Positions 35,682-44,496 of a stretch of 64,000 nucleotides of DNA are shown here, one piece after another (the stretch's first letter is position 1; every line of letters begins with the position of its first letter). Below the pieces are notes generated by a model. The model was not told the origin of the DNA. It searched no databases and was given only the letters and a program-made list of their open reading frames with translations. The stretch lies in contig CAVXJZ010000005.1 in assembly GCA_963762205.1 (NCBI GenBank), positions 1 to 64,000 of the forward strand, in the 5' to 3' direction. The position numbers were made by a program, and so were the translations under genes. This stretch comes from VRUE01 sp963762205. Its GTDB lineage: Bacteria; Actinomycetota; Thermoleophilia; Solirubrobacterales; 70-9.

Positions 35682-37198
35682 CCGAGAACGTCCGGCGTGG
35701 TCTGCGGAATCCGGCGACGCGGTTGGTCGCCTTGATCGGCTTGGTCGTGGTCCTCTTCGGGACAGCGATCGGGGTCGGCATCTGGCGCTTTGAGGTGGCC
35801 CGCGGGTCCAGCGACCGGGCCTTTAGCGAGTTCGAAGTGTCCGCCGCGGCGGAACACGTGTCTTCCGCGATCACCGAACAGCTGCTTCTCGCCGCAAGCT
35901 ACGCACTTACGAAGGACCAGAAGACCCTCGCCAGGCTGCGAAGGCTGCAGGACGGGCTCCGACGGGACCTACGAGACCTGACGGTCCTCCACGTGGAAGA
36001 CCAGCAGCACGTGGTGGCGGAGGGTCTAGGCGAGCTGCAGATCGTCGCCGAGGCGGGGACGGGGCAGAGGCGGATGGAAGCGATCATCAACAAGCAGATC
36101 CTCCCGATAGCCGGGTCTGGCGAATTCGTGAAGGCCTCCCAGGTGCTCAGCTTCGAAGCAGAAAGGGTGAAACGGAGGTTCAACGCCCTGATCGTCGAGG
36201 CTCGCATGTCGGCCGATGCGGCACGCGCGGAAGCAGCCACTGACGCTGACGCCGCCAGACTCATCGCAATCATCGCCGGGGTGCTCGCAACCCTGGCCGC
36301 GATTCTCACGGCCGTCTACGGGAGAAGGATGATTGGCCGACTATTCGGCCAGATCGACGACCAGTTCGGCCAGATCGACCGCCAGCGCGTCCAGCTCGAG
36401 AGCATCAGGTCGGCGGCCGATTCGCTGACCGAGGTCGCGAGCGAGATGCTCGCCGCAACCGCCGAGGTGTCCACCGCGACCAACGAGCAGTCAGCGGCGG
36501 TGGCCGAGGTGGCGGCGACGACCGAGGAGCTACAGGCCACGGCGGCGTCGATTGCCGACAACGCCAAGGCCGGCTCGACTGCCGTCGACCAGACCGGCGA
36601 GACGATGCGCGAGATGCAGGAGCAGGTCGAGGCGATCTCCGAGCGCTCGGTGGCGCTGGGGGAGCGCAGCCAGAAGATCGGCGAGGTGCTGGAGCTGATC
36701 AACGACATCGCCGAGCAGACCAACCTGCTCGCCCTCAACGCGGCGATCGAGGCTGCTCGGGCGGGGGAGGCCGGCAAGGGTTTCACCGTCGTCGCCAGCG
36801 AGGTCCGCAAGCTCGCCGAACGCTCGATCCGTTCCACCGAGGAGATCCGCGAGATGGTCACCGCGATCCAGGACGAGACCAACGCGACGATCATGGCGAC
36901 CGAGCAGGGCGCCAAGCAGGCCCGCGAGGTCGGCGAGCTGATGGGCTCGACCGCCGACGTCCTCGCGGAGAGCCTGCAGGCGACGCAGCAGCAGAACGAG
37001 GCGGCCGGGCAGGTCTCCGCGGCGATGGTCCAGATCCGCGTCGCGGCGGAGCATCTGGCGGACGAGCAGCAACAGCGTGGCGAGATGGCCGAGCGGGTAA
37101 CCAAGGCGGTGACCCAGCTTGACGAGCAGCTGGCGGAGCTGGCCGAGATGGCCGAGATGGCCGGCGCGGGGCGAGTGCGGGCCGACGGTCCGAAATGA
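35678..37198 (+). CDS. Methyl-accepting chemotaxis protein without a recognisable HAMP domain
   Basis: 506 residues. TM1 at ~16-36 and TM2 at ~200-220 bracket a ~160-residue helical extracytoplasmic sensor. After TM2 comes RLFGQIDDQFGQIDRQ, a tandem FGQID duplication, where a ~50-residue HAMP normally lies, then the coiled-coil signalling domain. The hairpin tip with INDIAEQTNLLALNAAIEAARAGE and GFTVVASEVRKLAERS is fully conserved, so it should dock CheA/CheW. The ATG at 35678 overlaps the synthase stop. In this operon it is probably the input, sensing a surface, envelope or glycan cue. Confidence 0.93.
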   Translation: MTENVRRGLRNPATRLVALIGLVVVLFGTAIGVGIWRFEVARGSSDRAFSEFEVSAAAEHVSSAITEQLLLAASYALTKDQKTLARLRRLQDGLRRDLRDLTVLHVEDQQHVVAEGLGELQIVAEAGTGQRRMEAIINKQILPIAGSGEFVKASQVLSFEAERVKRRFNALIVEARMSADAARAEAATDADAARLIAIIAGVLATLAAILTAVYGRRMIGRLFGQIDDQFGQIDRQRVQLESIRSAADSLTEVASEMLAATAEVSTATNEQSAAVAEVAATTEELQATAASIADNAKAGSTAVDQTGETMREMQEQVEAISERSVALGERSQKIGEVLELINDIAEQTNLLALNAAIEAARAGEAGKGFTVVASEVRKLAERSIRSTEEIREMVTAIQDETNATIMATEQGAKQAREVGELMGSTADVLAESLQATQQQNEAAGQVSAAMVQIRVAAEHLADEQQQRGEMAERVTKAVTQLDEQLAELAEMAEMAGAGRVRADGPK

Positions 37199-37599
37199 CC
37201 GCGATGCACCTCCGTGTGCGCAGCGGCCACGAGGAATACGCCCTCCCGGTCGAGGGCGTGCGGGAGATCGCGCCGGTCGGCCAGATCTCGCCCGTTCCCG
37301 GGGCCCCCGCCGAGGTGCTCGGGATCTGGAACCTGCGCGGCGAAGTGATGGCGGTGGTCGACCTCGCGGCGGCGCTCGGGATCGCCGGCGAGGCGGGCGA
37401 CCGGATCGTCGTCGCCGAGCAGGGCGATCTCCGCGCCGGGCTCATGGTCGACGAGGTGATCGACATCTGCTCGCTTCCCGAGGCGCGCGAACCCGCCGAG
37501 TCCGAGTACCTGTCCGGTTCCGTGCTGGTCGACGGGGTGCCGGTCGGGATCGTCGACGTCGGCGCCACGCTGGCCGGGACCGCGCACGCGGAGCGATGA
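37195..37599 (+). CDS. CheW-type scaffold protein
   Basis: 134 residues, a single CheW domain: EYALPVEGVREIAPVGQISPVPGAPAEVLGIWNLRGEVMAVVDL is the classic opening, followed by the second sub-barrel and a short tail. It links receptor and kinase. Overlaps the receptor gene and cheA by four bases each. Only one CheW is present, whereas the proteobacterial Wsp system has two. Confidence 0.92.
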   Translation: MTAMHLRVRSGHEEYALPVEGVREIAPVGQISPVPGAPAEVLGIWNLRGEVMAVVDLAAALGIAGEAGDRIVVAEQGDLRAGLMVDEVIDICSLPEAREPAESEYLSGSVLVDGVPVGIVDVGATLAGTAHAER

Positions 37600-39560
37600 A
37601 CGAAATTGACCCAGAGACCCTGGAGATCGCGCGCGAAGAGGCGAACGACTGCCTGGCCAGGATCGAGAGCAACCTGCTCGCGCTGGAGGCGGGCGGGCGC
37701 GACCCCGAGCTGGTCGATTTGCTCTTTCGCGACACCCATTCGGTGAAGGGAGCGGCGAGCATGGTCGGCTGGCGCGAGGTGGCCTCGATCGCGCACGGGA
37801 TGGAGGACCGCCTCGAGGACGCCCGCGACCGTGGCGAGCTGCCGGCGGACGACGTCGAGCCGCTATTGAGGGCCACCGACGAGCTGCGCCGGGCCGTCGA
37901 CGCCGCCGCCGGTCCGGGTGGGACCGCCGCCGAGCCGTCACCCCCGCCCGCACCGGCTGAGCAGACCCCCCGGCCCCAGCCCGCGGCACCGGCACCCGCC
38001 CCGCGGCCGGAACCCGCAGTGCCGGCGGCGGAGCTGCGCCCCACCGCGATGCGCGTCGACCCCGCCAGGGTCGACAGCATGCTCGACGCGGTCGGAGAGA
38101 CGGTTCTCCACCACCGCCGCCTCGAGCACATCGCCGGCGATCGGATCCTCGCCGCCGGCGAGGAGGCGGAGGAAGAGATGGACCGTGGCGAGCGCCTGCT
38201 CGACCAGCTTCAGGACGCGGTGATCGGGATGCGAACCCTGCCCGTCTCCTCGATCACCGGCCATTTCCCCCGCGCCGTCCGTGACATCGCGACGACGGAG
38301 GGCAAGGAGGTGGATCTGGTCGTGACCGGGTCCGAGACGCAGCTCGATCGCGTCATCCTCGAGGGGATCTCAGATCCGATCGTCCACCTGCTCCGCAACG
38401 CAGTGGCCCACGGGATCGAGCCGCCGGAGGAGCGCGAGGCGGCCGACAAGCCCCGGCGCGGGCGGATCGAGCTGCGCGCCGAGCAGAAGGGCGGGATGGT
38501 CGCGATCGAGGTTGCCGACGACGGCCGCGGGGTCTCGCCGGAGCTGATTGAGCGAGGAAGCGCGACCGACTCGCTCGCCGAGGTGCTCGCCACCGCAGGG
38601 CTCTCAACCGCGGTGGAGGTGGGCGATCTCGCGGGGCGCGGCGTCGGCGTCGGCGCGGCCAAGAGCCACGTCGAGGCGCTCGGCGGCAGGGTCGAGGTGC
38701 TCAGCGAGGCGGGTCGCGGGACGCAGGTGATCCTGCTGGTGCCGATGACGCTGGCGCTGCTCAACGTGCTGCTCTTCGAACGCGAGGGTCAGGCTTTCGG
38801 CCTCCCGGTCTCCAGCGTGCGCGAGGTCGTGACCGTGAAGGAGGTCGCGTCGCTGGGGGGGAAGGCGCAGATCGAGCACCGGGGGAAGGCGGTGCCGCTC
38901 GCCGACCTCACGACCCTGCTCGGCGCCACCGGCTCCCCGCTCCCATCCCAGCCGGCGGCGATCATCGTGGCGACGTCGACGCGGGCGGTCGCGGTCGCCT
39001 GCGATCGGGTCCTCTGCGATCGCGAGCTGGTGGTGAAGAGCCTCGGCCCGTTGCTGGCCGGGACGAAGGGGTACCTGGGAGCCGGTATCCGCGAGAACGG
39101 AACGGTGGCGCTGGTCGTCGACCCCAACCACCTGCTCGAGGCCCGGGCCCCGCAGACGCCTGTCCCAGTCGCGGCCACGCGCCGCCGGGCGCCAACGGTG
39201 CTGGTCGTCGACGACCAGTTCAGCGTTCGCCAGATGCAGCGCGGCATCCTCGAGGCAGCCGGATATCGGGTCGAGGTCGCGCGGGATGGCCGCGAGGCAC
39301 TGAAGACGGTGCTGACAGACCCCGAGATCGATCTCGTGCTCACCGACGTCCAGATGCCGGAGATGGACGGGTTCGACCTCCTGAAGGCGATCCGCAAGGA
39401 CAAATCGCGCGGGTCGCTGCCCGTCGCGATCGTCACCTCCGAGGGGGGTGAGGAGTACCGGCAGCGGGGCGCGGAGGAGGGTGCCGACGCCTACATCGTC
39501 AAGCAAGAGTTCAACCAGCAATCCCTGCTCGAGACGATCGGGCGCCTGATCGGCAGCTAG
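37596..39560 (+). CDS. CheA histidine kinase with C-terminal receiver (CheA-REC hybrid)
   Basis: 654 residues from the ATG overlapping the cheW stop. P1/HPt domain with phospho-His48 in DTHSVKGAASMVG; a Pro-rich linker (~110-150) instead of a clear P2; P3 dimerisation; P4 ATPase with N-box HLLRNAVAHGIE, G1 VADDGRGV and G2 GRGVGVGAAKSHVEALGG; P5 CheW-like (FGLPVSSVREVV); and a receiver with Asp584 (VLTDVQMPEMDG). The C-terminal receiver is as in WspE, FrzE and PilL-type kinases and usually acts as a phosphate sink or relay. It is the core of the operon's signalling. Confidence 0.94.
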   Translation: MNEIDPETLEIAREEANDCLARIESNLLALEAGGRDPELVDLLFRDTHSVKGAASMVGWREVASIAHGMEDRLEDARDRGELPADDVEPLLRATDELRRAVDAAAGPGGTAAEPSPPPAPAEQTPRPQPAAPAPAPRPEPAVPAAELRPTAMRVDPARVDSMLDAVGETVLHHRRLEHIAGDRILAAGEEAEEEMDRGERLLDQLQDAVIGMRTLPVSSITGHFPRAVRDIATTEGKEVDLVVTGSETQLDRVILEGISDPIVHLLRNAVAHGIEPPEEREAADKPRRGRIELRAEQKGGMVAIEVADDGRGVSPELIERGSATDSLAEVLATAGLSTAVEVGDLAGRGVGVGAAKSHVEALGGRVEVLSEAGRGTQVILLVPMTLALLNVLLFEREGQAFGLPVSSVREVVTVKEVASLGGKAQIEHRGKAVPLADLTTLLGATGSPLPSQPAAIIVATSTRAVAVACDRVLCDRELVVKSLGPLLAGTKGYLGAGIRENGTVALVVDPNHLLEARAPQTPVPVAATRRRAPTVLVVDDQFSVRQMQRGILEAAGYRVEVARDGREALKTVLTDPEIDLVLTDVQMPEMDGFDLLKAIRKDKSRGSLPVAIVTSEGGEEYRQRGAEEGADAYIVKQEFNQQSLLETIGRLIGS

Positions 39561-39564
39561 CGCG

Positions 39565-40611
39565 ATGGCGCGGCCCCGGCGGATCATCGTCTGCGACCGC
39601 TCCGAGACGCGAGCGCGGGAGCTTGCCGGCTTCCTCGAGCGCGACCCGGACCTTGAGGTCACCGGCAGGTTCGGCGGAGTCGACGAGATGCTGGCGCGAA
39701 TCGAGGAGCCGGCCCCGGACCTGGTCGCCCTCGACCTCGAGACGGCCGGCGCCGCCGTCGCCGCCGTCGTCGCGCCTCTGGCGCAGGAGCGGCATCTGCG
39801 AGTGGTCCTGACCGGCACCCGTCCGCCGCGCGACGACGAGCGGGTCGCCGCGGCGCTCGCCGCGGGCGCCCTGGAGGCGATCGCCGAGGATCGGCTGCGC
39901 CTCGACGATCCGGAGAGCGTCTGGGCGGTTGCCCTGCGCAGCCGGGTCAGGCGCCTCGCCAACGTGCGGCTGCGCGGCGGCAGGGCGGACCCGCCGGCCG
40001 CCGCAGCAAAGCGACCGCGACCGCCGGCCCGCCGACCTGGACTCGGCTACCGCGCGGTGGGCATCGGCGCCTCCGTCGGGGGGCCTCCCGCCCTGGTCGA
40101 GATCCTCAGCCGGCTGCCGCGCGACTTTCCGATCCCGGTGCTGGTGGTTCAGCACATGGCGCCGAGCTTCGGCGAGGGCCTTGCCACCTGGCTGGACCAA
40201 AGCGTTCCGCCCTCGGTGGCGATCGCCACCGAGAGTCAGATGCTCACGCCCGGGATCTGGTTGGCGCCCGACGGAGCCCACCTGCGTCTGGATCCAACGA
40301 TGCGGCTCCGCCTCGACAGCCAGGGCGAGCGCGGCGCGCACCGGCCCTCGGTGGATGTTCTCTTCGAGAGCCTGGCGTCGACGGTGGGGATGGATGCGGT
40401 CGGGGTCGTCCTCACCGGGATGGGTCGCGACGGCGCCGAGGGGATCCAGGCGATCGCCGCGGCGGGTGGGCTGACCATCGCCCAGGACGCCGAGACCTCG
40501 GCGGTGTTCGGGATGCCGGCCGCGGCGATCGAGGTGGGGGTCGACCTCGTGCTTTCCCTCGAGGAGCTGGGACAGGAACTGGCCACGCTGCGGTTACGGA
40601 GCCTCGAATGA
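39565..40611 (+). CDS. CheB-type protein-glutamate methylesterase with degenerate receiver
   Basis: 348 residues. The C-terminal methylesterase has its triad: Ser170 (GIGASVGG), His197 (VVQHMAP) and Asp289 (TGMGRDGAEG). The N-terminal receiver-like domain keeps Asp57 (LVALDLE) but the acidic pair is reduced (IIVCDRSE instead of a DD motif) and the usual MPxxDG stretch after the Asp is missing. Its phosphorylation is therefore doubtful. It would demethylate the receptor at 35678. It starts 4 bases after cheA and overlaps cheR. Confidence 0.92.
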   Translation: MARPRRIIVCDRSETRARELAGFLERDPDLEVTGRFGGVDEMLARIEEPAPDLVALDLETAGAAVAAVVAPLAQERHLRVVLTGTRPPRDDERVAAALAAGALEAIAEDRLRLDDPESVWAVALRSRVRRLANVRLRGGRADPPAAAAKRPRPPARRPGLGYRAVGIGASVGGPPALVEILSRLPRDFPIPVLVVQHMAPSFGEGLATWLDQSVPPSVAIATESQMLTPGIWLAPDGAHLRLDPTMRLRLDSQGERGAHRPSVDVLFESLASTVGMDAVGVVLTGMGRDGAEGIQAIAAAGGLTIAQDAETSAVFGMPAAAIEVGVDLVLSLEELGQELATLRLRSLE

Positions 40612-41936
40612 CGGGTGAGCCGTTGAGAGCCGTGGCCGAGCGGGTCAGGGTCGAGACCGGGGTGGTCGTCAAGGACGCGCAGATGCCCGCGCTGGAGGCG
40701 GCGATCGGGCGCGCGGCCCCGGGAATGAGCGCGGAGCAGTTCCTGACCGAGCTGTCCGGTCCTGCGCCCGCCACCCTCTGGCACCGCCTCGTCGACGAGG
40801 TGACCGTTCCCGAGACCTACTTCTTCCGCGAGCGGAGCGAGCTGGAGGCGATCGACTGGCGGGGCCTGCTGGAGGTGGCGAGGGAAACGGGGCTCGGAGT
40901 CGTGCGGGTGTGGGTCATCGGCTGCTCGACGGGCGAGGAGGTCTACTCACTGGCGATCCTCGCCAGTGAGGCACTCGGGCGCGAGGCTACGCCGGTCGCG
41001 ATCCTCGGCACCGACATCTCCAACAAGTGCCTGGCGCGCGCCGGGGCGGGAGGGGGCTATTCGGAGCGCTCGGTTCAGCGCCTGCCCCCAGAGCTGCGGC
41101 GGCGTTACCTCTTCCACGACGCCGACGGTCACCGAGTCAAGGAGGGACTCAAGCCACTGGTGCGCTTTCGCCACCACAATCTCGTCGCCGACCCCTCGCC
41201 GCCGCCGGGTGAGGTGCCGTTCGACGTGATTGCCCTGCGCAACGTCCTCATCTACTTCGACCCGCCGACGGTGGGGCGGGCTATGCACTCGCTCGATGCG
41301 GCGCTGCGCCCAGGCGGTCACCTGATCCTCGGCGCCGCGGACCGCCTCACCACCCTGGCGATCGGTAGCGAGTTCGACGACTTGGTCGAGCGCCGGCGCC
41401 GTCCCCGGCCGGCCAAGCCCGCGCTGAGGCGACCGCTCGGCCTCGACCCCCGTCCGGGCGAAGGGGCGACCGCGCCGGCCGCTGCCCTGGCGCGAGGGGC
41501 GGCCGCAGCCCGGGCCGGTCCACGGCGCCGGGTCGAGGACAGGGTCGAGGATGCCTTGCTCGCGGCCGACTGCGGCGATCTCGACTCGGCGCTGGCGATC
41601 GTCGGGCCGCTGCTGGCCGACGATCCGCCGCCGGCCGACGCATATTTTGTCCGCGGCCTGGTCGAGCTCCAGAGGGACGACCCGGCAGCGGCGATCGTGT
41701 CGCTACGCAGGAGCCTCTACCTTGATCCCTCGTTCGGTCTCGCCGCTTTCGAGCTCGGCCGCGCCCATGACGCCGGCGACGATCCCGGGGCGGCGAGACG
41801 GGCTTACGAACGGGCGCTGCGAACCCTCGACCCCGAGGACGAGCGCCATCGAGCGATCCTCGACCAGGTCGACCTCGCGGATGTCGCCGCTGCCTGCGCA
41901 GCGCGCCTGCAGGGGGAGTCGGGGGGCGCCAGGTGA
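40608..41936 (+). CDS. CheR-type receptor methyltransferase with C-terminal TPR region
   Basis: 442 residues. CheR N-domain then the SAM domain: VPETYFFRERSELEAI, WVIGCSTGEEVYSLAI (SAM-binding), ILGTDISNKCLARA, FDVIALRNVLIYFD. After a Pro/Ala-rich linker (~265-305), TPR-like helices occupy ~310-420 (ADAYFVRGLVELQRDDPAAAIVSLRRSLYLDPSFGLAAFELGRAH). A TPR-bearing CheR is the layout of WspC and FrzF. It methylates receptor glutamates in balance with CheB. Overlaps both neighbours (ATGA, GTGA). Confidence 0.93.
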   Translation: MTGEPLRAVAERVRVETGVVVKDAQMPALEAAIGRAAPGMSAEQFLTELSGPAPATLWHRLVDEVTVPETYFFRERSELEAIDWRGLLEVARETGLGVVRVWVIGCSTGEEVYSLAILASEALGREATPVAILGTDISNKCLARAGAGGGYSERSVQRLPPELRRRYLFHDADGHRVKEGLKPLVRFRHHNLVADPSPPPGEVPFDVIALRNVLIYFDPPTVGRAMHSLDAALRPGGHLILGAADRLTTLAIGSEFDDLVERRRRPRPAKPALRRPLGLDPRPGEGATAPAAALARGAAAARAGPRRRVEDRVEDALLAADCGDLDSALAIVGPLLADDPPPADAYFVRGLVELQRDDPAAAIVSLRRSLYLDPSFGLAAFELGRAHDAGDDPGAARRAYERALRTLDPEDERHRAILDQVDLADVAAACAARLQGESGGAR

Positions 41937-42871
41937 AGGTGATGATCGTCGACGACTCCGCCGCCTACCGGCGTGTGCTCGATGCGGCAGTGGGGAGGCT
42001 CGACCACGAGTGCCTGGTCGCGGTCGACGGGCTGAGCGCCTGGGAGATGTTCGAGGCCGAGGGCGCCGACGTGGTGATCAGCAACTGGATGATGCCCGGG
42101 ATCGACGGAGACGAGCTCTGCCGGAGGATCAGGGCGTCGGACCGGCCCTACGCCTACTTCATCCTCTTCACGGCGCTCGAGGGCAAGACGAACGTGATGC
42201 GCGGGATGGAGGCCGGAGCCGACGACTACCTAGAAAAGCCGCTCGACGAGGACAAGCTCGAGGCCTGCCTGGTCGCCGCGACCCGGGTCATCGGGCTCCA
42301 CCGGAAGCTGGCCGAGCAGCAGGACGAATTGGAGCGGCTCAACCGCCGGCTCTTCGAGCAATCACGCCAGGATGCGCTGACCGGTCTCGGCAACCGGCTG
42401 CGGATGCAGGAGGACCTGGAGACCATCGAGGCCAACGTCGAGCGATACGGCAACGGCTATGCGGTCGCACTCTGCGACGTGGACCGCTTCAAGGCCTACA
42501 ACGACAGCTGCGGTCACCTCGCGGGGGACGATGTCCTCCGAGCAGTGGCAGAGGCGCTTCTGCGGACCTGCCGGCGGGGCGACGCGGCTTACCGCTTTGG
42601 CGGCGAGGAGCTGCTCCTGGTCCTCCCAGGCCAGGACGCCGAGCTTGCCGCGGCGGCGGCGGAGCGGATGAGGCTCGCAGTCGAGTCGCTGGCAATCGCC
42701 CATCCGCAAGGCGAGCCCGCCGACGTCGTGACGATCAGCATCGGCGTCGCGGTCCGGCGCAGAAGGGGGCGTGGCGGCTTCGAGCCGCTGTTGAGTGACG
42801 CCGACGACGCCCTCTACCAAGCCAAGACCGAGGGTCGGAACCGGGTCGTGGTGCACGATCCTGCGCCCTGA
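41933..42871 (+). CDS. Receiver-GGDEF diguanylate cyclase (WspR-like) with Asn in place of the phosphoacceptor Asp
   Basis: 312 residues. Receiver domain 1-~115: acidic pocket VDDS and Lys (LEKPLDE) are kept, but the phosphorylation site reads VVISNWMMPGIDG, so residue 51 is Asn (codon AAC at 42083-42085). A coiled linker (~120-145) leads to a GGDEF domain with GGEEL at 223-227 and an intact RxxD inhibitory site, RRGD, at 214-217. It should make c-di-GMP. In WspR, phosphorylation at the Asp triggers clustering and activity; here another trigger is needed. GTG start overlaps the cheR stop; it is the last operon gene. Confidence 0.93.
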   Translation: MKVMIVDDSAAYRRVLDAAVGRLDHECLVAVDGLSAWEMFEAEGADVVISNWMMPGIDGDELCRRIRASDRPYAYFILFTALEGKTNVMRGMEAGADDYLEKPLDEDKLEACLVAATRVIGLHRKLAEQQDELERLNRRLFEQSRQDALTGLGNRLRMQEDLETIEANVERYGNGYAVALCDVDRFKAYNDSCGHLAGDDVLRAVAEALLRTCRRGDAAYRFGGEELLLVLPGQDAELAAAAAERMRLAVESLAIAHPQGEPADVVTISIGVAVRRRRGRGGFEPLLSDADDALYQAKTEGRNRVVVHDPAP

Positions 42872-43009
42872 GAGCGCAGACCGGCGCAGCCCGCGCCGGG
42901 ATCCCGGTGCACCACCTCCAACATCGTCCGGTACAGGCGCCGGGGTCTCGGTGGTAGATCGAAGGTGACGGGGCGCCTGGCGCCGCCCCTCCGAGGAGAA
43001 TGGGCGGCG

Positions 43010-43837
43010 ATGGCCGAGCCGCGAACCTCGATCAGCCCCACGGCCCACTACACGGCCGCGGTCTGGGCACGGCGCGGCCTCTCCCATCCGACCCTCTCGA
43101 CATCGACTGGGCGGCTGATGTACTGGTCGGCGTGGCCGGCGACGCGGCTCACGCGGGCGCTGGGCGGGACCGGGCTGGAGGAATTCCTGGTCGCCCGCCA
43201 CCTGCTGATCGACGAGCTGCTCGAGGCCGCGATCGGGCGCGGGGAGGTCTCGCAGGTGATCGAGATCGCGGCCGGCATGTCGCCGCGCGGCTGGCGCTTC
43301 GCCTCCCGCCACGGCGACGGGCTCACCTACATAGAGACCGACCTGCCCGAGATGGCCGCGCGCAAGCGCGAGGCGCTGGCGCGCGCCGGGTCGCTCGGGC
43401 CCGGCCACCGGGTCGAGGCCCTCGACGCGCTCAGCGAGGACGGCCTCGAGGCGCTGGCGGGAGAGCTCGACCCGAATCGCGGCCTGGCGATCGTCAGCGA
43501 GGGCCTGCTCAGCTACCTCGATCGCGACTCGCTCCTCGGCCTCTGGCGCCGCGCGGCGGGGACCCTCGCCGCCTTCCCCCGTGGCCTGATGCTCTCCGAC
43601 CTGCACCTGGCGAGCGAGAACAGCGGACTTCTGACGGCGATCGGGGTGCGGGTCCTCTCCGCCTTCGTCCGCGGCCAGGTGGAGATGCACTTCGAGGACG
43701 AGCAGCAGGCGCTCGCCGCGCTCGCCGACGCCGGCTTTGCGGAGGCCGCCCTGCGCAGCGGGACGGAGGTCTCCGACGAGCGCGGAGCAGGTAGCGTCCG
43801 CGTCGTCGAGGCGTCGACCGGGCGCCCGTCGGGTTAG
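43010..43837 (+). CDS. Class I SAM-dependent methyltransferase, leucine carboxyl methyltransferase-like
   Basis: 275 residues from the ATG at 43010; a GTG at 42965 would add 15 residues, but the ATG has an AGGAG upstream. Features of the LCMT/TIGR00027-type group: ISPTAHYTAAVWARRGLSHP near the N-terminus, a SAM-binding VIEIAAGMSPRGWRFA, YIETDLPEMAARK and IVSEGLLSYLDRDS. Actinobacterial relatives are putative O-methyltransferases of mostly unknown target. It is 138 bases after the chemosensory operon and its 3' end overlaps the convergent TetR gene by four bases. Role unknown. Confidence 0.82.
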   Translation: MAEPRTSISPTAHYTAAVWARRGLSHPTLSTSTGRLMYWSAWPATRLTRALGGTGLEEFLVARHLLIDELLEAAIGRGEVSQVIEIAAGMSPRGWRFASRHGDGLTYIETDLPEMAARKREALARAGSLGPGHRVEALDALSEDGLEALAGELDPNRGLAIVSEGLLSYLDRDSLLGLWRRAAGTLAAFPRGLMLSDLHLASENSGLLTAIGVRVLSAFVRGQVEMHFEDEQQALAALADAGFAEAALRSGTEVSDERGAGSVRVVEASTGRPSG

Positions 43838-44496
43838 CCCGGCTGGTCGATGTAGGGCCCCGCGAGCAGACCGGTCAGTTCGGGGGCGAGCTCGGGCAGG
43901 CGCTCGGTCTCCCCGGCCGCGACGCGCTCGCAGTAGATGGCGACGGCGCCGGAGACCAGGTGGCGCTCGGTGCCCGCCGGCAGCTCGGGGGCGCCCTCCG
44001 GACGCAGGCTGCGGCCGGCGGCGAGGAGGCCGGCGAGGCGCTCGATCGCCTGCCGGCGGGTGGCGGCGACGTCGGGCTCTCCTGCGGGGGCTTCGACGCC
44101 GAGCAGATGGGCCGTGGCCGGCTCCACTGCGAGGAAGCGCAGGGTCTGGGCGATTGCGACGCCGAGGCGCTGGAGCCAGCCGATCCGCTCTTCGGCGCAG
44201 GCCTCGGAGACGATCTCCAGGACGCAGCCGACGGCCGCCTCGTGGGCGGCCGTCAGGCACTCGCCGACGTTGTCGAAGTGACCGTAGAAGGTCGCAGGCG
44301 ACACTCCGGCCGCTCTGCACACCCGGGTGCTGGTCGTGTGCACATAGCCGCGCTCGGCCAGAACCTCGGCGACGGCGCCGAGCAGGCGCCAGCGTTGGTT
44401 CTCCGCCACCTGCTCGGGTGAGATTCCGTGGCGGCCTGGCGGCAGCCTGAACTCGGCAAACGATCCCCCTGCGCGGTCTGCCTCCCCAGGGCACAC
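43834..44496 (-). CDS. TetR-family transcriptional regulator
   Basis: 220 residues from a GTG at 44496. The N-terminal HTH is clear: VLAERGYVHTTSTRVCRAAGVSPATFYGHFDNVGECL. The C-terminal ligand domain is long and Ala-rich without recognisable specificity. It is divergent from a second TetR-like gene, with only 39 bases between the two starts, so both promoters overlap and cross-regulation is likely. Convergent with the methyltransferase gene. Confidence 0.9.
   Translation of the reverse strand: MCPGEADRAGGSFAEFRLPPGRHGISPEQVAENQRWRLLGAVAEVLAERGYVHTTSTRVCRAAGVSPATFYGHFDNVGECLTAAHEAAVGCVLEIVSEACAEERIGWLQRLGVAIAQTLRFLAVEPATAHLLGVEAPAGEPDVAATRRQAIERLAGLLAAGRSLRPEGAPELPAGTERHLVSGAVAIYCERVAAGETERLPELAPELTGLLAGPYIDQPG

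Noticed and set aside
42896..42907. CCGGGATCCCGG palindrome after the chemosensory operon as a terminator
   Set aside because: No T-run and very short loop; in GC-rich DNA such palindromes arise by chance, so I did not annotate it.
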